This document shows, in pieces, positions 1 through 11,886 of a stretch of DNA of 64,000 nucleotides. Positions within the stretch are counted from its first letter, which is position 1. Every line of letters starts with the position of its first letter. The stretch is from Voacanga thouarsii (lineage: Eukaryota; Streptophyta; Magnoliopsida; Gentianales; Apocynaceae). The position numbers were made by a program, and so were the translations under genes. The notes under the pieces were generated by a model that saw only the letters and a list, made by a program, of their open reading frames with translations, was not told the origin of the DNA and ran no database searches. The stretch lies in contig JANUWF010001813.1 in NCBI GenBank assembly GCA_026120185.1, positions 1,054,001 through 1,118,000 of the forward strand. Direction: 5' to 3'.

Positions 1-498
1 CTTCATGAATGAAAGCTTTGGTAGTTAAGTATAAGTAACCACAATTCATTGTGATAATATATCAACATATTATGTGCATTCCCATAGCTTAATTTAGTAT
101 AGCAAATTTCAACTTAGTTTTGGCTCCCAAATCAACAACTTTTTACACTAAATGACTCTTCAAACATCAATATACCATATAGGGTCAAATTAAAAATATT
201 TCTATGGCACAAATTCAAGTTTTCAACCCCCCAAAATTGTAAGGAATATAGTTAAGGAATAAGAATTTTGTAGCAATATGAGCTTCAAATCAACAATTTT
301 CCATGCCAAAATATTCCTCAAACATTATAGCAACATATAGGATCAATTTAGCATCAAGTTCATGGCATAATCTTGAGTTTCAAGCATTCCAAAATGGCAA
401 GAGAAAAAGTGATGAAAATTGAAAATGCTCAACAAATCTTGAAGAAGAATGTACCTTAGCCCAAAAAAAGTTACTTGATTAGAATCAACACAATTCAA
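1..498 (-). mobile_element. leader of minus-strand gypsy-like LTR element (fragment)
   Basis: This AT-rich stretch lies directly downstream, on the minus strand, of a clear tRNA-Met primer binding site. It is therefore read as the untranslated leader of an LTR retrotransposon that runs off the left edge of the window. I see no gag-like reading frame in it. The only longer frame here simply runs through the primer site and is not taken as a gene. Confidence 0.5.
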
Positions 499-510
499 GC
501 TCTGATACCA
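499..510 (-). other. primer binding site (tRNA-Met type)
   Basis: The minus strand reads TGGTATCAGAGC, an exact match to the complement of the 3' end of plant initiator tRNA-Met that primes most plant LTR retrotransposons. It fixes the orientation of the flanking LTR (higher coordinates) and leader (lower coordinates). Confidence 0.85.
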
Positions 511-512
511 CT

Positions 513-1705
513 TAATATAATCTTGGGAAGCTCCAAAAATGTAGATTAAGCTCAAGAACAAGTACCATAACAAACTCACACACAAGAACACCAAAATCCA
601 AAGAAATCAACACTCTTATGATAATGTGAATCTATCCTACTTCAAATACACCTCAACACCCTAATCTAACTAGAGATTAGAACACCAAGGAAAGGAATTT
701 GAAGGCATCTAACTCAATTCTATCAAACACACTAGGCAACCTAGCACATAGAATAGAGAAGGGATTGAGATTATCCCTAAAAGTTTAGAAACAAGATCAA
801 AGGTGGAACTAAATCCTTTAATTTAGTCTTGATGCTTAATGGAATCACCTATGAGGATCACTCTCAAGAACTCTCTCTGGAGAGAAAAATCTGAATTCTC
901 TTTCCAAAATATCAAAAGTTAATTTACAATGGTATAATAGGGTATTTATAGTCTCCCAACATAACCTAACTAATTAGTAAACTAATCATAGAATTAGAGG
1001 ACCTTAATACAAGTATTGAGGCCCTATTACATGTTTTTAAATAATTAAAAACATAATAAAAGTTGTGAAAATTGAATTATAAATGTAAACGACTGAAACA
1101 AGAAAAATAGCAAAAATTCAGGGTTTTACAGACTTGGGCCAGTGCCGGTTCAAGCACTAGGGCTGGCACCACCTTGAAACTGTCTCTTGATAGTGTTCTG
1201 GAAGTATAGGGTCGGTGCCAGGTTGGGGCATTAGGGCCGGTGTCGGCTGCCTCCTGGGCAGCTATTCCAAGCTCTGTTCGGTCCTTCCTCGTGCAGTACC
1301 ACTCTCCCATCAGTTTCCTTGATGTTTTGCATCCTAAATATTATTCTTGACCTCTAAGGTGGCTTTGATTATCCCCTTGATCTTCCAAATAGTTTTGAAG
1401 CCAAGATTATTTACATTTGGAGCTCCCTTAGGTTGCATTCCTTCATTTGCATGTTTGCTCTTTAATCCTTATTCATTTATTTGCTTGACCTTCCACAAAG
1501 ATTGTTGCCTTCTTTATACTCCTTTTGGCCTTCCTTTCATTATCCACTCCTTTATCAATCTCTTGGCCTTTGGTTTGTTGGCTTGGTTGGCCTTAAATTC
1601 CTATTGAAACCTCTTAAAAATGGATCTCACCTAAGATGCCATGAGCTGTAACTTGAATTTCTCTTTATCTTCTTTTGAGTGGCCTTCGTGCCTGGGGCAA
1701 TTCCT
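513..1705 (-). mobile_element. LTR of minus-strand gypsy-like element
   Basis: This sequence ends at the tRNA-Met primer site and, read on the minus strand, has a TATAAATACC box near 941-950, as expected for an LTR promoter. A G+C-rich patch at about 1,135-1,290 repeats GCCGG/CCGGC words (GTGCCGG, GGGCCGGTGTCGG). The same kind of patch occurs at 50,262-50,310 in the minus-strand gypsy LTR, so the two LTRs look related. The exact LTR start is unclear because Copia A begins at about 1,706. It is best described as a damaged LTR of the same broad gypsy group. Confidence 0.55.
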
Positions 1706-2656
1706 ATCATTTATTCTGTCTCGTTGATGGGTGTTATATAGAGGGGTACTTTCATCATTTTACTTGTAGGTCGAAGACATTGCTTTAAGCAATATTGTTC
1801 TTGGGGTCAATATTTTCATATGGTGATGAATAGAAATATTTAAAATGATAAAAATATGACTATTTAATTGTAATGGCATTTTGATCATTTTAGTAGCCAT
1901 AAATAATATGTCTCTTAGTCCCCAGAGTAACTCAAGTTACCTTAGTGTTATTTAGACACAATATAGGCTTAATGAATAATTTTTTGGAAGTGAACTAAAA
2001 TTTATTCTAGGAATCCAATTAGAATTAATTAATTAGCTTTGAGTTTTAATGAGGCCCAGAAAAGATAATTAATTAATTAAGAAAATTGGGTTAGAATAAA
2101 TTAATTAATTAGGTTGATATATGTTGACATATATTAAGAGACTAATTAGAATTAATTAATTAGTTTTACGTCTTCAATGAGGCCCAGAAAAAATGATTAA
2201 TTAATTAAGAGGATTGGGCCAGTCTTAGATTGATTTTAAGCATAGCACCAAGCCTATTAGGGCTTATGGAAGCCCTAAGGCTGGCCGAAAATTATTGGGG
2301 AAGAAGAGGGGATAAAAAAGACTACAACATTGTTCTAGGTTTTTAAGTTTTTTCTTCTCAGGTGTATCCAAAGAAAGAGCTTTCACCAAGCTAACTTAAG
2401 AATAAGGTAGAGCCATACTCTAGAAGATGAAAAGAAAATGCTTGATGCATAGGAGTTGAAGATTGGCGAGAATTCCAGTTGAATAGCATACGCTTTCTTC
2501 TCCCCTTCCAATGCAAGAAGTTCCAATACAACCCGTCTCCATATTGGTTAATCCGTGACTAATAAGAAAAGGTAAGTACTCTCTCCCAGATGTGGTTCGG
2601 AAAAACTAAAAATTTTCTGCTGCGTTTTTTCTCTATTGTTTTTTCATGATCCTTCA
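1706..2656 (+). repeat. Copia A 5' LTR, 5'-truncated
   Basis: Aligns with the second half of the 3' LTR at 20,515-21,066. Shared landmarks are tctgtctcgttgat, atagaggggta, a long aattaattaatta-rich block and the stretch ending gtttttgagttttttctt. The piece ends TTCA at 2,656, three bases before the primer site. Roughly the first 760 bases of the LTR are missing at the left junction. Relative to the 3' LTR it retains an extra stretch near 1,755-1,880, so the 3' copy carries an internal deletion. Confidence 0.8.
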
Positions 2657-2658
2657 AG

Positions 2659-2669
2659 TGGTATCAGAG
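2659..2669 (+). other. Copia A primer binding site
   Basis: TGGTATCAGAG, complementary to the 3' end of initiator tRNA-Met, two bases after the LTR 3' end. This is the priming site for minus-strand DNA synthesis. Confidence 0.9.
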
Positions 2670-4314
2670 TCACAGTTTTCATCTAGGAGCATGTACTAGT
2701 GTTAAAATTGGAAAAATGTGGTTCCTTTACTATTAAAAATGAATCTTTTGTGATTTCATGATTCATCATACATTGGTTTCTAGAATTCATGTACGCCTCA
2801 CAGTTGAGGCATAGGATCATGTATTCAAATGGTTTTCCCATTGTTTTTCTGCTGCTTTTAAGTAGATTTGATTATGCCTCATGGTTAGAGGCATAGACAT
2901 TTGTAAAGGCATATTTTTATGCCTGATTTTGCATTTCTTTGTATTCTTTTAATCTGTAAATTTTGGGATTGAAAGAACGTGATTGCTAGAATTATTGAGG
3001 GGTGAAAAGTGGCAGAAAAGATGGATTTTTTCGAGAAATCGGTGAACTCCAGAGCTAACCAGGCACCAGGTAGGCCAATCAAACCAGGTGTCAGGTTCAC
3101 TCTGCCCAGCTGGAATTTTCGAAAAAATAAATTGGACCCAATGCTAGGTCCACTATGCCCAGAGGCAGTTGTGTGCAATTTTGGACGAGAAAGGAGGCAA
3201 CAAATTGTCCAATAAATAGAAGAGCACTGCAAAAGTTTTATTCCTCCATTTTTCTTGATGTAAACATGTTTTGAAACCATTGTATATGGTTAATTTTCTG
3301 CAATAATTTTATTTATCTATGGATGAATAATTTTCATGAAAATGAATAGTAAAGGATAGAACCACCTTAGAATTAAACAAGATCATTAATTTTTAATTGA
3401 TGAAATTTAATCCATTGTTTGGTCACTTAGGAATAAATGAATAGATTGAGCATGAAAAAGTTTACTTTTGATATCATACTTATTTCATTTTGTGATCAAA
3501 TGAGTGAGTTTTTGTGAGACCAAAGTCTCACTAGATAGGACGGTTTTTTGATAAAATGTTTTAATCTAAGAAACTTTAAAAATAAAAGAGTTCATGGTTT
3601 ATTCTCTTAAAGGATATAATCCTTGATATAGAGAATAATGTTGAACTTAAGGTTATTTAATAAATTTTTACTTGGTTATTAACTTAGAATAGTAAAATAA
3701 ATTCATAGTTTATTCTCTCAAAGGATTTAATCCTTGACATAGAGAATAATATTGAATTTTAGATTTTTTCTAAAGATAATGAAATCATAAGATTATAGAA
3801 AACATTTTTGGGCTTAAAAATCTATTTTCAATAAAAGATTAAGTAGTAGAGGGGTTTCAATGACCCCAGGGCTTCCATCACAACTCTTATTAGAAATAGT
3901 GGATTTTCTCGTGTCATTCTGAGCATGACCCCCTGTAGGATGAATTTTCATAAGTATCTAAAACTAATGGAAGAATAAAATTAAAAGCTAGGTATTTGTT
4001 AGGATTAACCAACCTACGTTGGAGGTTTTTAGAGTTAGATTGCCCGTATGTGGTGTGAATCAGTGGCCATCCTATCGGTAGAACTTTTTCTAGATCATTA
4101 CCTATTTATAGGAAGTTTTGATTCATGATGGTTATACACTTAACTTAGGATACTATTAATCTTCCTACGAAGCTCTGTTAGCTTTTCTAAGAGCCAAACT
4201 ATTTATATTATTGATAATGATTTTAAGATTTATCCACCATTAAAGAAATAATATAAAGAATATGCATTTTTATTTCTTACAAACTAAATGAATGTTTTTT
4301 GTAATATTTCAAAA
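2670..4314 (+). other. Copia A untranslated leader
   Basis: About 1.6 kb without a convincing coding frame. It contains a block at 3,365-4,030 that aligns with the internal region of the protein-less element at 12,656-13,435 (shared words include attaaacaagatcattaat, atttaatccttgacata and gcttccatcac). This shows that long copia leaders of one lineage are shared by both elements. A short segment at 3,009-3,215 is richer in G+C than its surroundings. Confidence 0.7.
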
Positions 4315-5140
4315 ATGTCTGGTTTCAGTCCATTATCAATCATTCTCAAGGAGAATAAGTTGACAGACCCAAATTATGTGGATTGAAAGAGGAACCTAAA
4401 CATAGTACTCACTGCGGAGGAGTACAAGTATGTTCTTACAGATTCCTGTCTTGAGATTGGGGAAGAATCCATTGATCAAGAACGAGAGGCCGAGAAAGCA
4501 TGAAAGAAAGCTGATGAGATGGCTAAATGCTACATGTTGGCTTCCATATCTAGTGTGCTCCAATTTAAGCATGAGCACATGGCCACTACGTACGACATAG
4601 ATTTGTCATTGCATACCATATTTGCTTATAAGAGCTGGCCCGCAAGGCAGGAAGCTTTTAGGGTAATCATGAACACCAGGATGGTTGAAGGGGCATTGAT
4701 TTGAGAGCATCTGCTCAAGATGATTGCTTACTTTGAGGAGGCTGAGGTCCTAGGTGTGATGATAAATCCCAAGAACCAAATTAACATGATTTTTAAAATT
4801 CTGCCTGACTCATATTCACCGTTCAAGTTGAACTACAACATAAACAAGTTAGATATGAATCTCACAGAGCTTATAAAAGAGCTCTAAGTGGCAAAGAAGA
4901 TCATGAAGCCTATGTAAAAGGTTTTGGTTTCTCATTCTGCTTCTTCTTTTGGAATAAAGGTAAAGCCTAAGAAATTCAAGAAGAAAAATGTACAAAACAA
5001 CGCAAGGGCCCAGGCCAAGCCCAACAAGAAGCCCAAAGGCAAATGTTTTAAGTGTAGCAAGAAGGGGCATTGGTAAAAAGATTGTCCGGACTTTTTAGCC
5101 AAGTCTACTTCATGTATTGTTCTATACCTAGAGTCTATTT
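4315..5140 (+). pseudogene. gag: Copia A gag (capsid/nucleocapsid) pseudogene
   Basis: The start is the ATG opening MSGFSPLS. The frame reads as a copia-type gag (UBN2-like) with landmarks ENKLTDPNYVD, AKCYMLASISSVLQFKHE and LPDSYSPFKLNYNINKL. It is broken by in-frame TGA at about 4,385 and 4,501, further stops near 4,700 and 4,886, and others. The nucleocapsid zinc knuckle at about 5,044-5,086 keeps all ligands of C-x2-C-x4-H-x4-C, but a TAA stop replaces a residue right after the histidine-tryptophan. The protein would form the virus-like particle in the cytoplasm. It cannot be made here. Confidence 0.8.
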
Positions 5141-6886
5141 TGATGGTTGGATCAACATCCTCCTGGACAGTTGATTCTGGAGCCACTGACTATGTTTGTA
5201 ACTCTTTACAGGAGTTTAGAAGTACAAGAAGACTCAGTAAGGGTGACCATGGACTTCAAGTAGGCAATGGAGCAAGAATATGGGTGAAGCAGTGGGAGAT
5301 CTTGAGCTTATTTTTTATTGCAATAGGAAGTTAGTTTTAAAATATATTTTATATGTTTCTTATTTTAAACAGAATTTGATTTCAATTTCCAAATTGATGA
5401 ATCAAAGATATTCTGTTTCTTTCCATTCTGATATTTCCATCATAAATATGACAATTTAATTTGTACAGAAAACATGTATGGGAATCTTTTTTATATACAT
5501 CCTATTCAAAATCAAGTAAACAATATTCAAACTGAACTTGATAATTAAAAGAAAAAGGCTATATCAAATTACTCGTGTTTATGGCATCTAATATTAGGAC
5601 ATATAAATCTTAATAGGATTCAGAGGCTAATCCATGATGGGTCTTTAGGTACATTAAGACTGAAAGAATGGCCTCAATATGAATCTTGCCCTAAAGGTAA
5701 AATGACCAAAAGGTCCTTTACCAAAAAGGCAGATAGAGCCATGAAAATACTAGCACTAGTTCATACGGATATTTGTGGTCTGATGACTACACCAACTAGA
5801 GGAGGCCAGTACTTCATCACTTTCACAGATGATCACACTCGTTTTGGTTATATTTATCTGATAAGGTGCAAGTCTAACTCTTTTGATAAATTCAAGGAGT
5901 TTAAGGCTGAAGTGGAGTGTCAAACTGGTAAATTAATTAAAACTTTGAGATCGGATCATGGTGGAGAGTACCTTCTCAGTGAGTTTAAGGATTACTTGGT
6001 ACATCATGGCATAGTATCTCAATTAACTGTGCCTAGGACTCCCCAGCAGAATAAAGTAACTGAGAGACGAAATAAAACTTTGATAGAAATGGTCAAAAGC
6101 ATGATGAGTCATGCATCTCTTCCTATTTTCTTTTGGGGGTATGCCTTAGAAACAGCGATATATATTTTGAACTTGGTACCTTCTAAATTAGTATCTAGGA
6201 CACCCAATAAGATGTGGGTTGGACGAAAGCCCAGTCTGAACTATCTCAAGATATAGGGTTGTCCAGTTTATGTGTTGACAAAAGGAAGTAAGTTAGAACC
6301 ATGATCAAAGTTATGCTACTTCGTTGGGTATCCAAAAAGAACAATAGGTGAATATTTCTATCATCCTCAATAGTATAAAGTACTTGTTAGTACTAATGCT
6401 AGATACTTAGAGGATGAACAAGTTGCATCCACCACAGGTTTAAGCAGAATATAGTTAGAAGAGAAGTTGGTCACTGATTCAACTTCGGGTACATCTAACA
6501 CCCTGATCGAGGAACAAAGAGAAATACCATCGAATGTTTCTATACAAATTGAGCATCGTCGTAATGGGAGGATCACAAGAGTTCCAGAAAGGTGGACCGA
6601 AAAGATCTATAATCAAATCTCTAATCATCAGGAACAAGATCCCATTAGATACGAAGGGGCCATTGTTGATATTGATGCAGACAAATACCAGCTAGCTATG
6701 AATGCCAAGACTGAGTCCATGTACCTCAATTAAGTCTGGGTTCTTATCACTGTGTCTGATGGGATAAAACTCATTGGGTCTAAGTGGGTATACAAGAGGA
6801 AGAGATGTGTAGATAGAAAGATCGAAACCTATAAAGTAAGGTTGGTTGCTAAAGGTAATACTTAGAAAGAAGGGATTGATTATGAG
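5140..6886 (+). pseudogene. pol: Copia A pol, first part: protease, integrase, start of reverse transcriptase
   Basis: Protease is seen as SWTVDSGATDYVC (catalytic Asp in DSG, about 5,160-5,200). A GAG-pre-integrase region follows (HLILGHINLNRI at about 5,590; with the ESC ligand at about 5,688), then the integrase core at 5,745-6,256 with HTDICGLM, FTDDHTRFGYIY, RSDHGGEY and the ETAIYILN helix. The reverse transcriptase begins near 6,640 (SKWVYKRK). Stops interrupt it at several points, including about 5,335, 6,256, 6,302 and 6,732. The frame stops dead in the GIDYEK motif, where the chromovirus-type LTR has inserted; the remainder resumes at 18,401. Confidence 0.85.
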
Positions 6887-6891
6887 AAAAT
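6887..6891 (+). repeat. target-site duplication, left copy (GAAAA)
   Basis: The five bases GAAAA precede the TGTAACACCCC terminus and recur exactly at 18,401-18,405. Removing 6,892-18,405 brings the copia motif GIDYEKTFS back together, which confirms both the duplication and the insertion. Confidence 0.92.
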
Positions 6892-7508
6892 GTAACACCC
6901 CATATTTTCCTAGCGTAGTGAGCTTATACTTTGTGCGATGTCGCCCTATCTGATTACTCAAACAAGGGGTCTTTATAACAAACTTTACCCAAAAGGCAGC
7001 GGAAATTTTTTTCAAAAAAGAAAAGTACAAGAATTTGGATTCTGATACATACACCCACGGGTACAATAGGTCCAAGATGTAGCATGAACCTCTAGGAGTC
7101 CACCACGCTTCCGCTGCACTTCTAATCCTGAATATTTCAAGGAAAATAACATGTGTGTGAGTGAAAATTACTCAGTGAGTCCCGTGTGTGCTAGTGCTTT
7201 AGTATGTGGACAAAGTACATAAAACCCATGTAGGGAAAACATTTCATTTGTTCACTAGAAATAAATCCAAAACTCTAAAAAAAAAAAGAGTTATTTTAGA
7301 ACTTAATCATTTTTGAAAATTGTATTTCAATTTCAAATCATTACCCCAGTTTTCAAATCACAGGCATTCCATCAACCGAAGGTTGGCCTGTATGCAAAGC
7401 TTTCAAAGCTTTGCCTTCGGTGCCACGTTTCATTGTGCTTAGACCACAACCTACAGCACTCAACCGTATGTCACCGGATAAGAAAGTAAACCACAGCGTA
7501 CTACTGAG

Positions 7509-7590
7509 AATCAAGTTAGTGCTAACGCCAGGAATTCAAGTTAGTGCAAACGCCAGGAATTCAAGTTAGTGCTTCTGCCAGGAATTCAAG
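7509..7590 (+). repeat. 25-bp tandem repeat, about 3 units
   Basis: Units start at about 7,509, 7,533 and 7,558, each of the form aattcaagttagtgc followed by about 10 bases ending cgccagg or tgccagg. A partial fourth unit starts at 7,583. The array lies inside the solo LTR, next to the 69-bp array. Confidence 0.85.
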
Positions 7591-7643
7591 AAAAGGCTTG
7601 TACTTCAGCACATTAAGTATTCAAGATAGGACCAACCAGGTGG

Positions 7644-7835
7644 CATAGGATTCTAGAGGTGGCTCCCACCGTGCACGGTATAGCACTTAGTTCCCACACC
7701 GGAAGCAAGCAACATAGGATTCTAGAGGTGGCTCCCACTGCGTACGGTGTAGTGCTTAGTTCCCATACCGGAACCAGGCAGCATAGGATTCTAGAGGTGG
7801 CTCCCACCGCGTACGATGTAGCACTTAGTTCCTAT
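7644..7835 (+). repeat. 69-bp tandem repeat inside LTR, first part
   Basis: The word cataggattctagaggtgg starts at 7,644, 7,713 and 7,782, an exact 69-bp spacing. Each unit continues into ctcccaccg, a tagcacttag-like word and a cccataccgg-like word. Because 69 is a multiple of three, both strands stay open over the array, which gives the misleading protein-like frames here. The third unit is cut at base 54 by the nested LTR. Confidence 0.92.
7831..7835 (+). repeat. target-site duplication of nested solo LTR, left copy (CCTAT)
   Basis: CCTAT here pairs with CCCAT at 15,527-15,531 (one C/T difference). The expected undisturbed 69-bp unit reads TTCCCATACCGG, so the left copy has mutated. Confidence 0.8.
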
Positions 7836-9465
7836 TGTTGGATTGTACGCCCTCTTAGACTAGGTTTCTGATGTAAAATCGAATATTTTAATAAAAGAAT
7901 TTATTTTCAAAAATTAGTTATGAATTTACTTTTTGTCTGTGCACAATTTTCGTTTAGAACAGACCCATTGTGTTTAAATAAGTGATCCGTGTGAATGGTG
8001 GTCTTTCACAGTAAGGTATGGATCACGGGTTATTTAACACATAAACATTTGTTCATAACCTATTGATGAGACTGGGAATCTCATTATGTTTAGGTTATTA
8101 TGTTATGAATTCCAAATGGGGAATGGCTTACCTTTAGCCAGTGAGTAGTCCACTCACTTCATGACATAAGCGTTTTTCGAATACGTAGGACAGGACCTGT
8201 AGTAGTGGTTTCTAAAAGTACTATATGATAGAAACCTAAACTACTACCGCTACAGTGTGGACTAGTACTCTACAACTTGAGTATGAGTTGGTGGTCTGGC
8301 GAAGCTGGAAGCATATACTTTGATTTGCTATAGTTGAGGTTCTATCGTAGGGCCAATATACTTGCATGTTGGGTATGTGTGACTAGTTAGTTAGGACAGA
8401 CTTGTACAAGATAGTTTCTATACTATATCGCCCCTTGTGGTTGTCCGAATGGTCTAAAATGTCCAGGGCCCTTGGAAACATGACTTGGATGTTTGTTTTA
8501 GGGTAGCTCCCTTGGAAAGTGGAAACACTCCAGGAAGTCGTGGATCATCCGACTAGAAGCCTAAGGATGGTAGACGTCATTTAGAGGAGTGTTAGTACAC
8601 TTCTTCCACTCTAAATGTACGGCGATATGTAGAGGGGTATTTTAGTCATTTCACCTATAGGTCGGAGACTTTGCTAATGCAGCATTGTCCTTGAGGTCAA
8701 TATTTCCTTATGGTGATATTAGGAAATATTTAAAATGCAAAATACAACTATTTATATAGCAGGGGTATTTTGGTCATTTTAGCAGCCAAGGCAATGTGTC
8801 TTTTTGGTCCTCGGAATAACCCATAAGTCCTAATTAATTTTAGGTTGAGGAATTATTCTCATTTCAAGAGGATTTTATTTTTATTTTATTTTATTCAGGA
8901 TGTCTAATTTATTATTATACTGGAATAAAATAAATAAATAAATAAATAAAATTAGGAGTTGAGAGAAATTAATTTTCTGATTTATTTGGTTAATTAATTA
9001 TTTAGGGCCTAGGTCCAGTTTGAATAATTAGGAAATTAACATGGGCTTAAACCAAGGGGAAATAACTAATGTTTAATTATTTATTGGGTTATTTATATAA
9101 GCCAAGATATAAATAATTAAAGATTAATTATTTTGGTTCATTTGGGCTCATTAATTATTTATTAGGTTATTTCTATAAGCCCAGAAAATAAATAATTAAT
9201 GTTTATTATTTTGGGCCTTTTGGGTCCAAGAAAAATAATAAAATTATTTCGGCTCAATAGCTTGGACCGTAGGGTTTTTTCCAGATACGGTTCAGATGAG
9301 TTTAGGGTTAAGCCAAACTAATTCTCATGATAACATCCGGATGTTTGAAATTTGATATCCCAGGGATATGTTTATCAGAGATTGGAGACCTAGTTTTTGG
9401 CTAACAATAAACAAGTCTCTAGAAAAAGGAAAAACCCTAATCTCCCTAACAACTACAGAGACTCA

Positions 9466-9490
9466 CGCCTCTCTCTCTCTCTCTCTCTCA
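9466..9490 (+). repeat. (TC)n microsatellite in LTR U5 region
   Basis: A run of about ten CT units inside the solo LTR, near its 5' untranslated part. The other LTRs of the family have only short CT runs here, so the repeat grew within this copy. Confidence 0.8.
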
Positions 9491-9840
9491 CATCTCCTTC
9501 TACTCTGGTTGTTCTCCTTGGAGTTTTGCTAACCAATAGCAAGAGAACCAAGGATACTTGAGACCACTCTTCTTCACCATTGTGTTCACCGACTAAAAGT
9601 TGGGCAGTGGCATATTCTGAGAGCTGAAAAGCATGGCGTTCATGCAAACAAGGCGAAGTAGGAGGCTAGCGGGTTATCAACTGGAAGCTTCTTCAAGTGG
9701 GCAAGGTGAAGCGATTCCTGTCGTTCAATCCACTCCTACTCAACCTAGTAGGTTTAAAGTGCGCAAGGTATGATCTTTACGCTTCCGTGCGGCCTTTAAG
9801 GCTTGTGTTTTTTTTTTTTCTATTTTTTTCCCACTGAAGT

Positions 9841-11872
9841 TGTTGGATTGTATGCCCTCTTAGACTAGGTTTCTGTTGTAAAATAAAATATTTTAATAAA
9901 ATAATTTATTTTCAGAAATTGTTTGTGAATTTACTATTTGTTTGTGCACGATTTTCGTTTGGAATAGACCCATTGTGTTTAAATAAGTGATCCATGGGAA
10001 TGGTGGTCTTTCACAGTAAGGTATGGATCACAGGTTATTTAACACATAAACATTTGTTCTTAACCTATTGATGAGACTGGGAATCTCATTATGTTTAGGT
10101 TATTATGTTATGAATTCCAAATGGGGAATGGCTTACCTTTAGCCAGTGAGTAGTCCACTCACTTCATGACATAAGCGTATTTCGAATACGTAGGACAGGA
10201 CCTATAGTAGTGGTTTCTAAAAGTACTATATGATAGAAACCTAGACTATTACCGCTACAGCGTGGACTAGTATTCTACGACTTGAGTATGAGTTGGTGGT
10301 CTGGCGAAGCTGGAAGCATATACTTTGATTTGCTATAGTTGAGGTTCTATCGTAGGGCCAATATACTTGCATGTTGGGTATGTGTAACTAGTTAGTTAAG
10401 ACAGACTTGTACAAGATAGTTTATGCACTATATCACCCCTTGTGGTTGTCCGAATGGTCTAAAATGTCCAGGGCCCTGGGAAATATGACTTGGATGTTTG
10501 CTTTAGGGTAGCTCCCTTGGAAAGCGAAAACACTCCAGGAAGTCGTGGATCATTGGACTAGAAGCCTAAGGATGGTAGATGTCATTTAGAGGGGTGTTAG
10601 TACACTTCTTCCTCTCTAAATGTACGGCGATGTGTAGAGGGGTATTTTAGTCATTTCACCTGTAGGTCGGAGACTTTGCTAATGCAGCATTGTCCTTGGG
10701 GTCAATATTTCCCTATGATGATATTAGGAAATATTTAAAATGCAAAATACAGCTATTTATATAGCAGGGGTATTTTGGTCATTTTAGCAGCTAAGGCGAT
10801 GTGTCTTTTTGGTCATCGGAATAGCCCGTAAGTCCTAACTAATTTTGGGTTGAGGAATTGGTCTTAGTTGAAGAGGATTTTATTTTATGTTATTTTATTT
10901 TATTCAGGAAGTCTAATTTATTATTCGACTGGAATAAAATAAATTAATTAATTAAAATAGGAGTTGAGAGAAATTTAATTATCTAGTTTAATTGGTTAAT
11001 TAATTATTCAGGGCCTAGGTCCAGTATGAATAATTAAGAAATTAACCTGGGCTTAAACTATGGGAAATAATTAATGTTTAATTATTTATTGGGTTATTTA
11101 TATAGGCCCAAGAAATAAATAATTAAAGATTAATTATTATGGTTCATTTGGACTCATTAATTATTTATTGTGTTGTTTATATAAGCCTAGGAAATAAATA
11201 ATTAATGTTTATTATTTTGGGCCTTTTGGGTCCAAGAGAAATAATAAATATTATTTTGGCCCAATAGCTTGGACCTTAGGGTTTTTTCCAGATACGGTTA
11301 AAAAGAGTTTAGGGTTAGGCAAAACTGATTCTCAAGATAACATCCGGGTGTTTTGAAATCCCGGGGATATGTTTATCAGATAATGAAAAAACTTAGTTTT
11401 GGCTAACCAATAAACAAGTCTCTGGTAGAGGAAAAACCCTAATTTCCCTAACATAACACAGAGCCTCACGTGAAGAGAGACTGTTGGTGTGTCTCACGTC
11501 CCTTTCTCTTCTCTGGTTTCTTCTTGTTTCTTTGCTAATCAATAGCAAGAGAACCAAGGAGATTTCAGATTGTTCCTCTTCACCATTGTGTTCACCGACT
11601 AGAGGTTAGGCAGAGGAATATTCCGAGAGCTGGAAAGCTTGGCGTTGATGCAAACAAGGCGAAGTAGAAGGCTAGCGGGTGTTCAACCGGAAGCTTCTTC
11701 AAGTGGGCAAAGCAAGGCGATTCTAGTCGTTCAATCCACTCCTACTCAACCTAGAAGGGTTAAGGAGCGCAAAGGTATGATCTTCATGCTTCCGTATGGC
11801 CTTTAAGGCTTGGTTTTATTTTTCTCTGTTTTTTTCTGTAACCAGTGCATGCTCCTGTTTTCGTCTCCCTCA
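9841..11872 (+). repeat. 5' LTR of the non-autonomous element
   Basis: TGTTGG...CCCTCA, about 2.03 kb. It contains the block tttcacagtaaggtatggat near 10,009-10,028 that recurs in all copia LTRs of this window, and an A+T-rich stretch of repeated aattaattattta words at 10,960-11,240. The primer site follows at 11,876. Confidence 0.88.
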
Positions 11873-11875
11873 ATG

Positions 11876-11886
11876 TGGTATCAGAG
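11876..11886 (+). other. primer binding site of the non-autonomous element
   Basis: TGGTATCAGAG, three bases after the LTR terminus CTCA. It matches the complement of the tRNA-Met 3' end. Confidence 0.88.

Noticed and set aside
7500..7840. CRISPR-like array of regularly spaced repeats
   Set aside because: The repeats are contiguous tandem units with no unique spacers, in plant nuclear DNA.
7613..7871. Repetitive protein-like frames on both strands (MAPTVHGIALSSHTG...)
   Set aside because: These arise from the 69-bp tandem repeat, a multiple of three; the sequence is LTR, not coding.
9836..9846. LTR-LTR junction read as a two-LTR circle product
   Set aside because: The missing last 27 bases of the first LTR are found at 15,500-15,526 with a GAAGT/GAAGC duplication, so nested insertion explains it.
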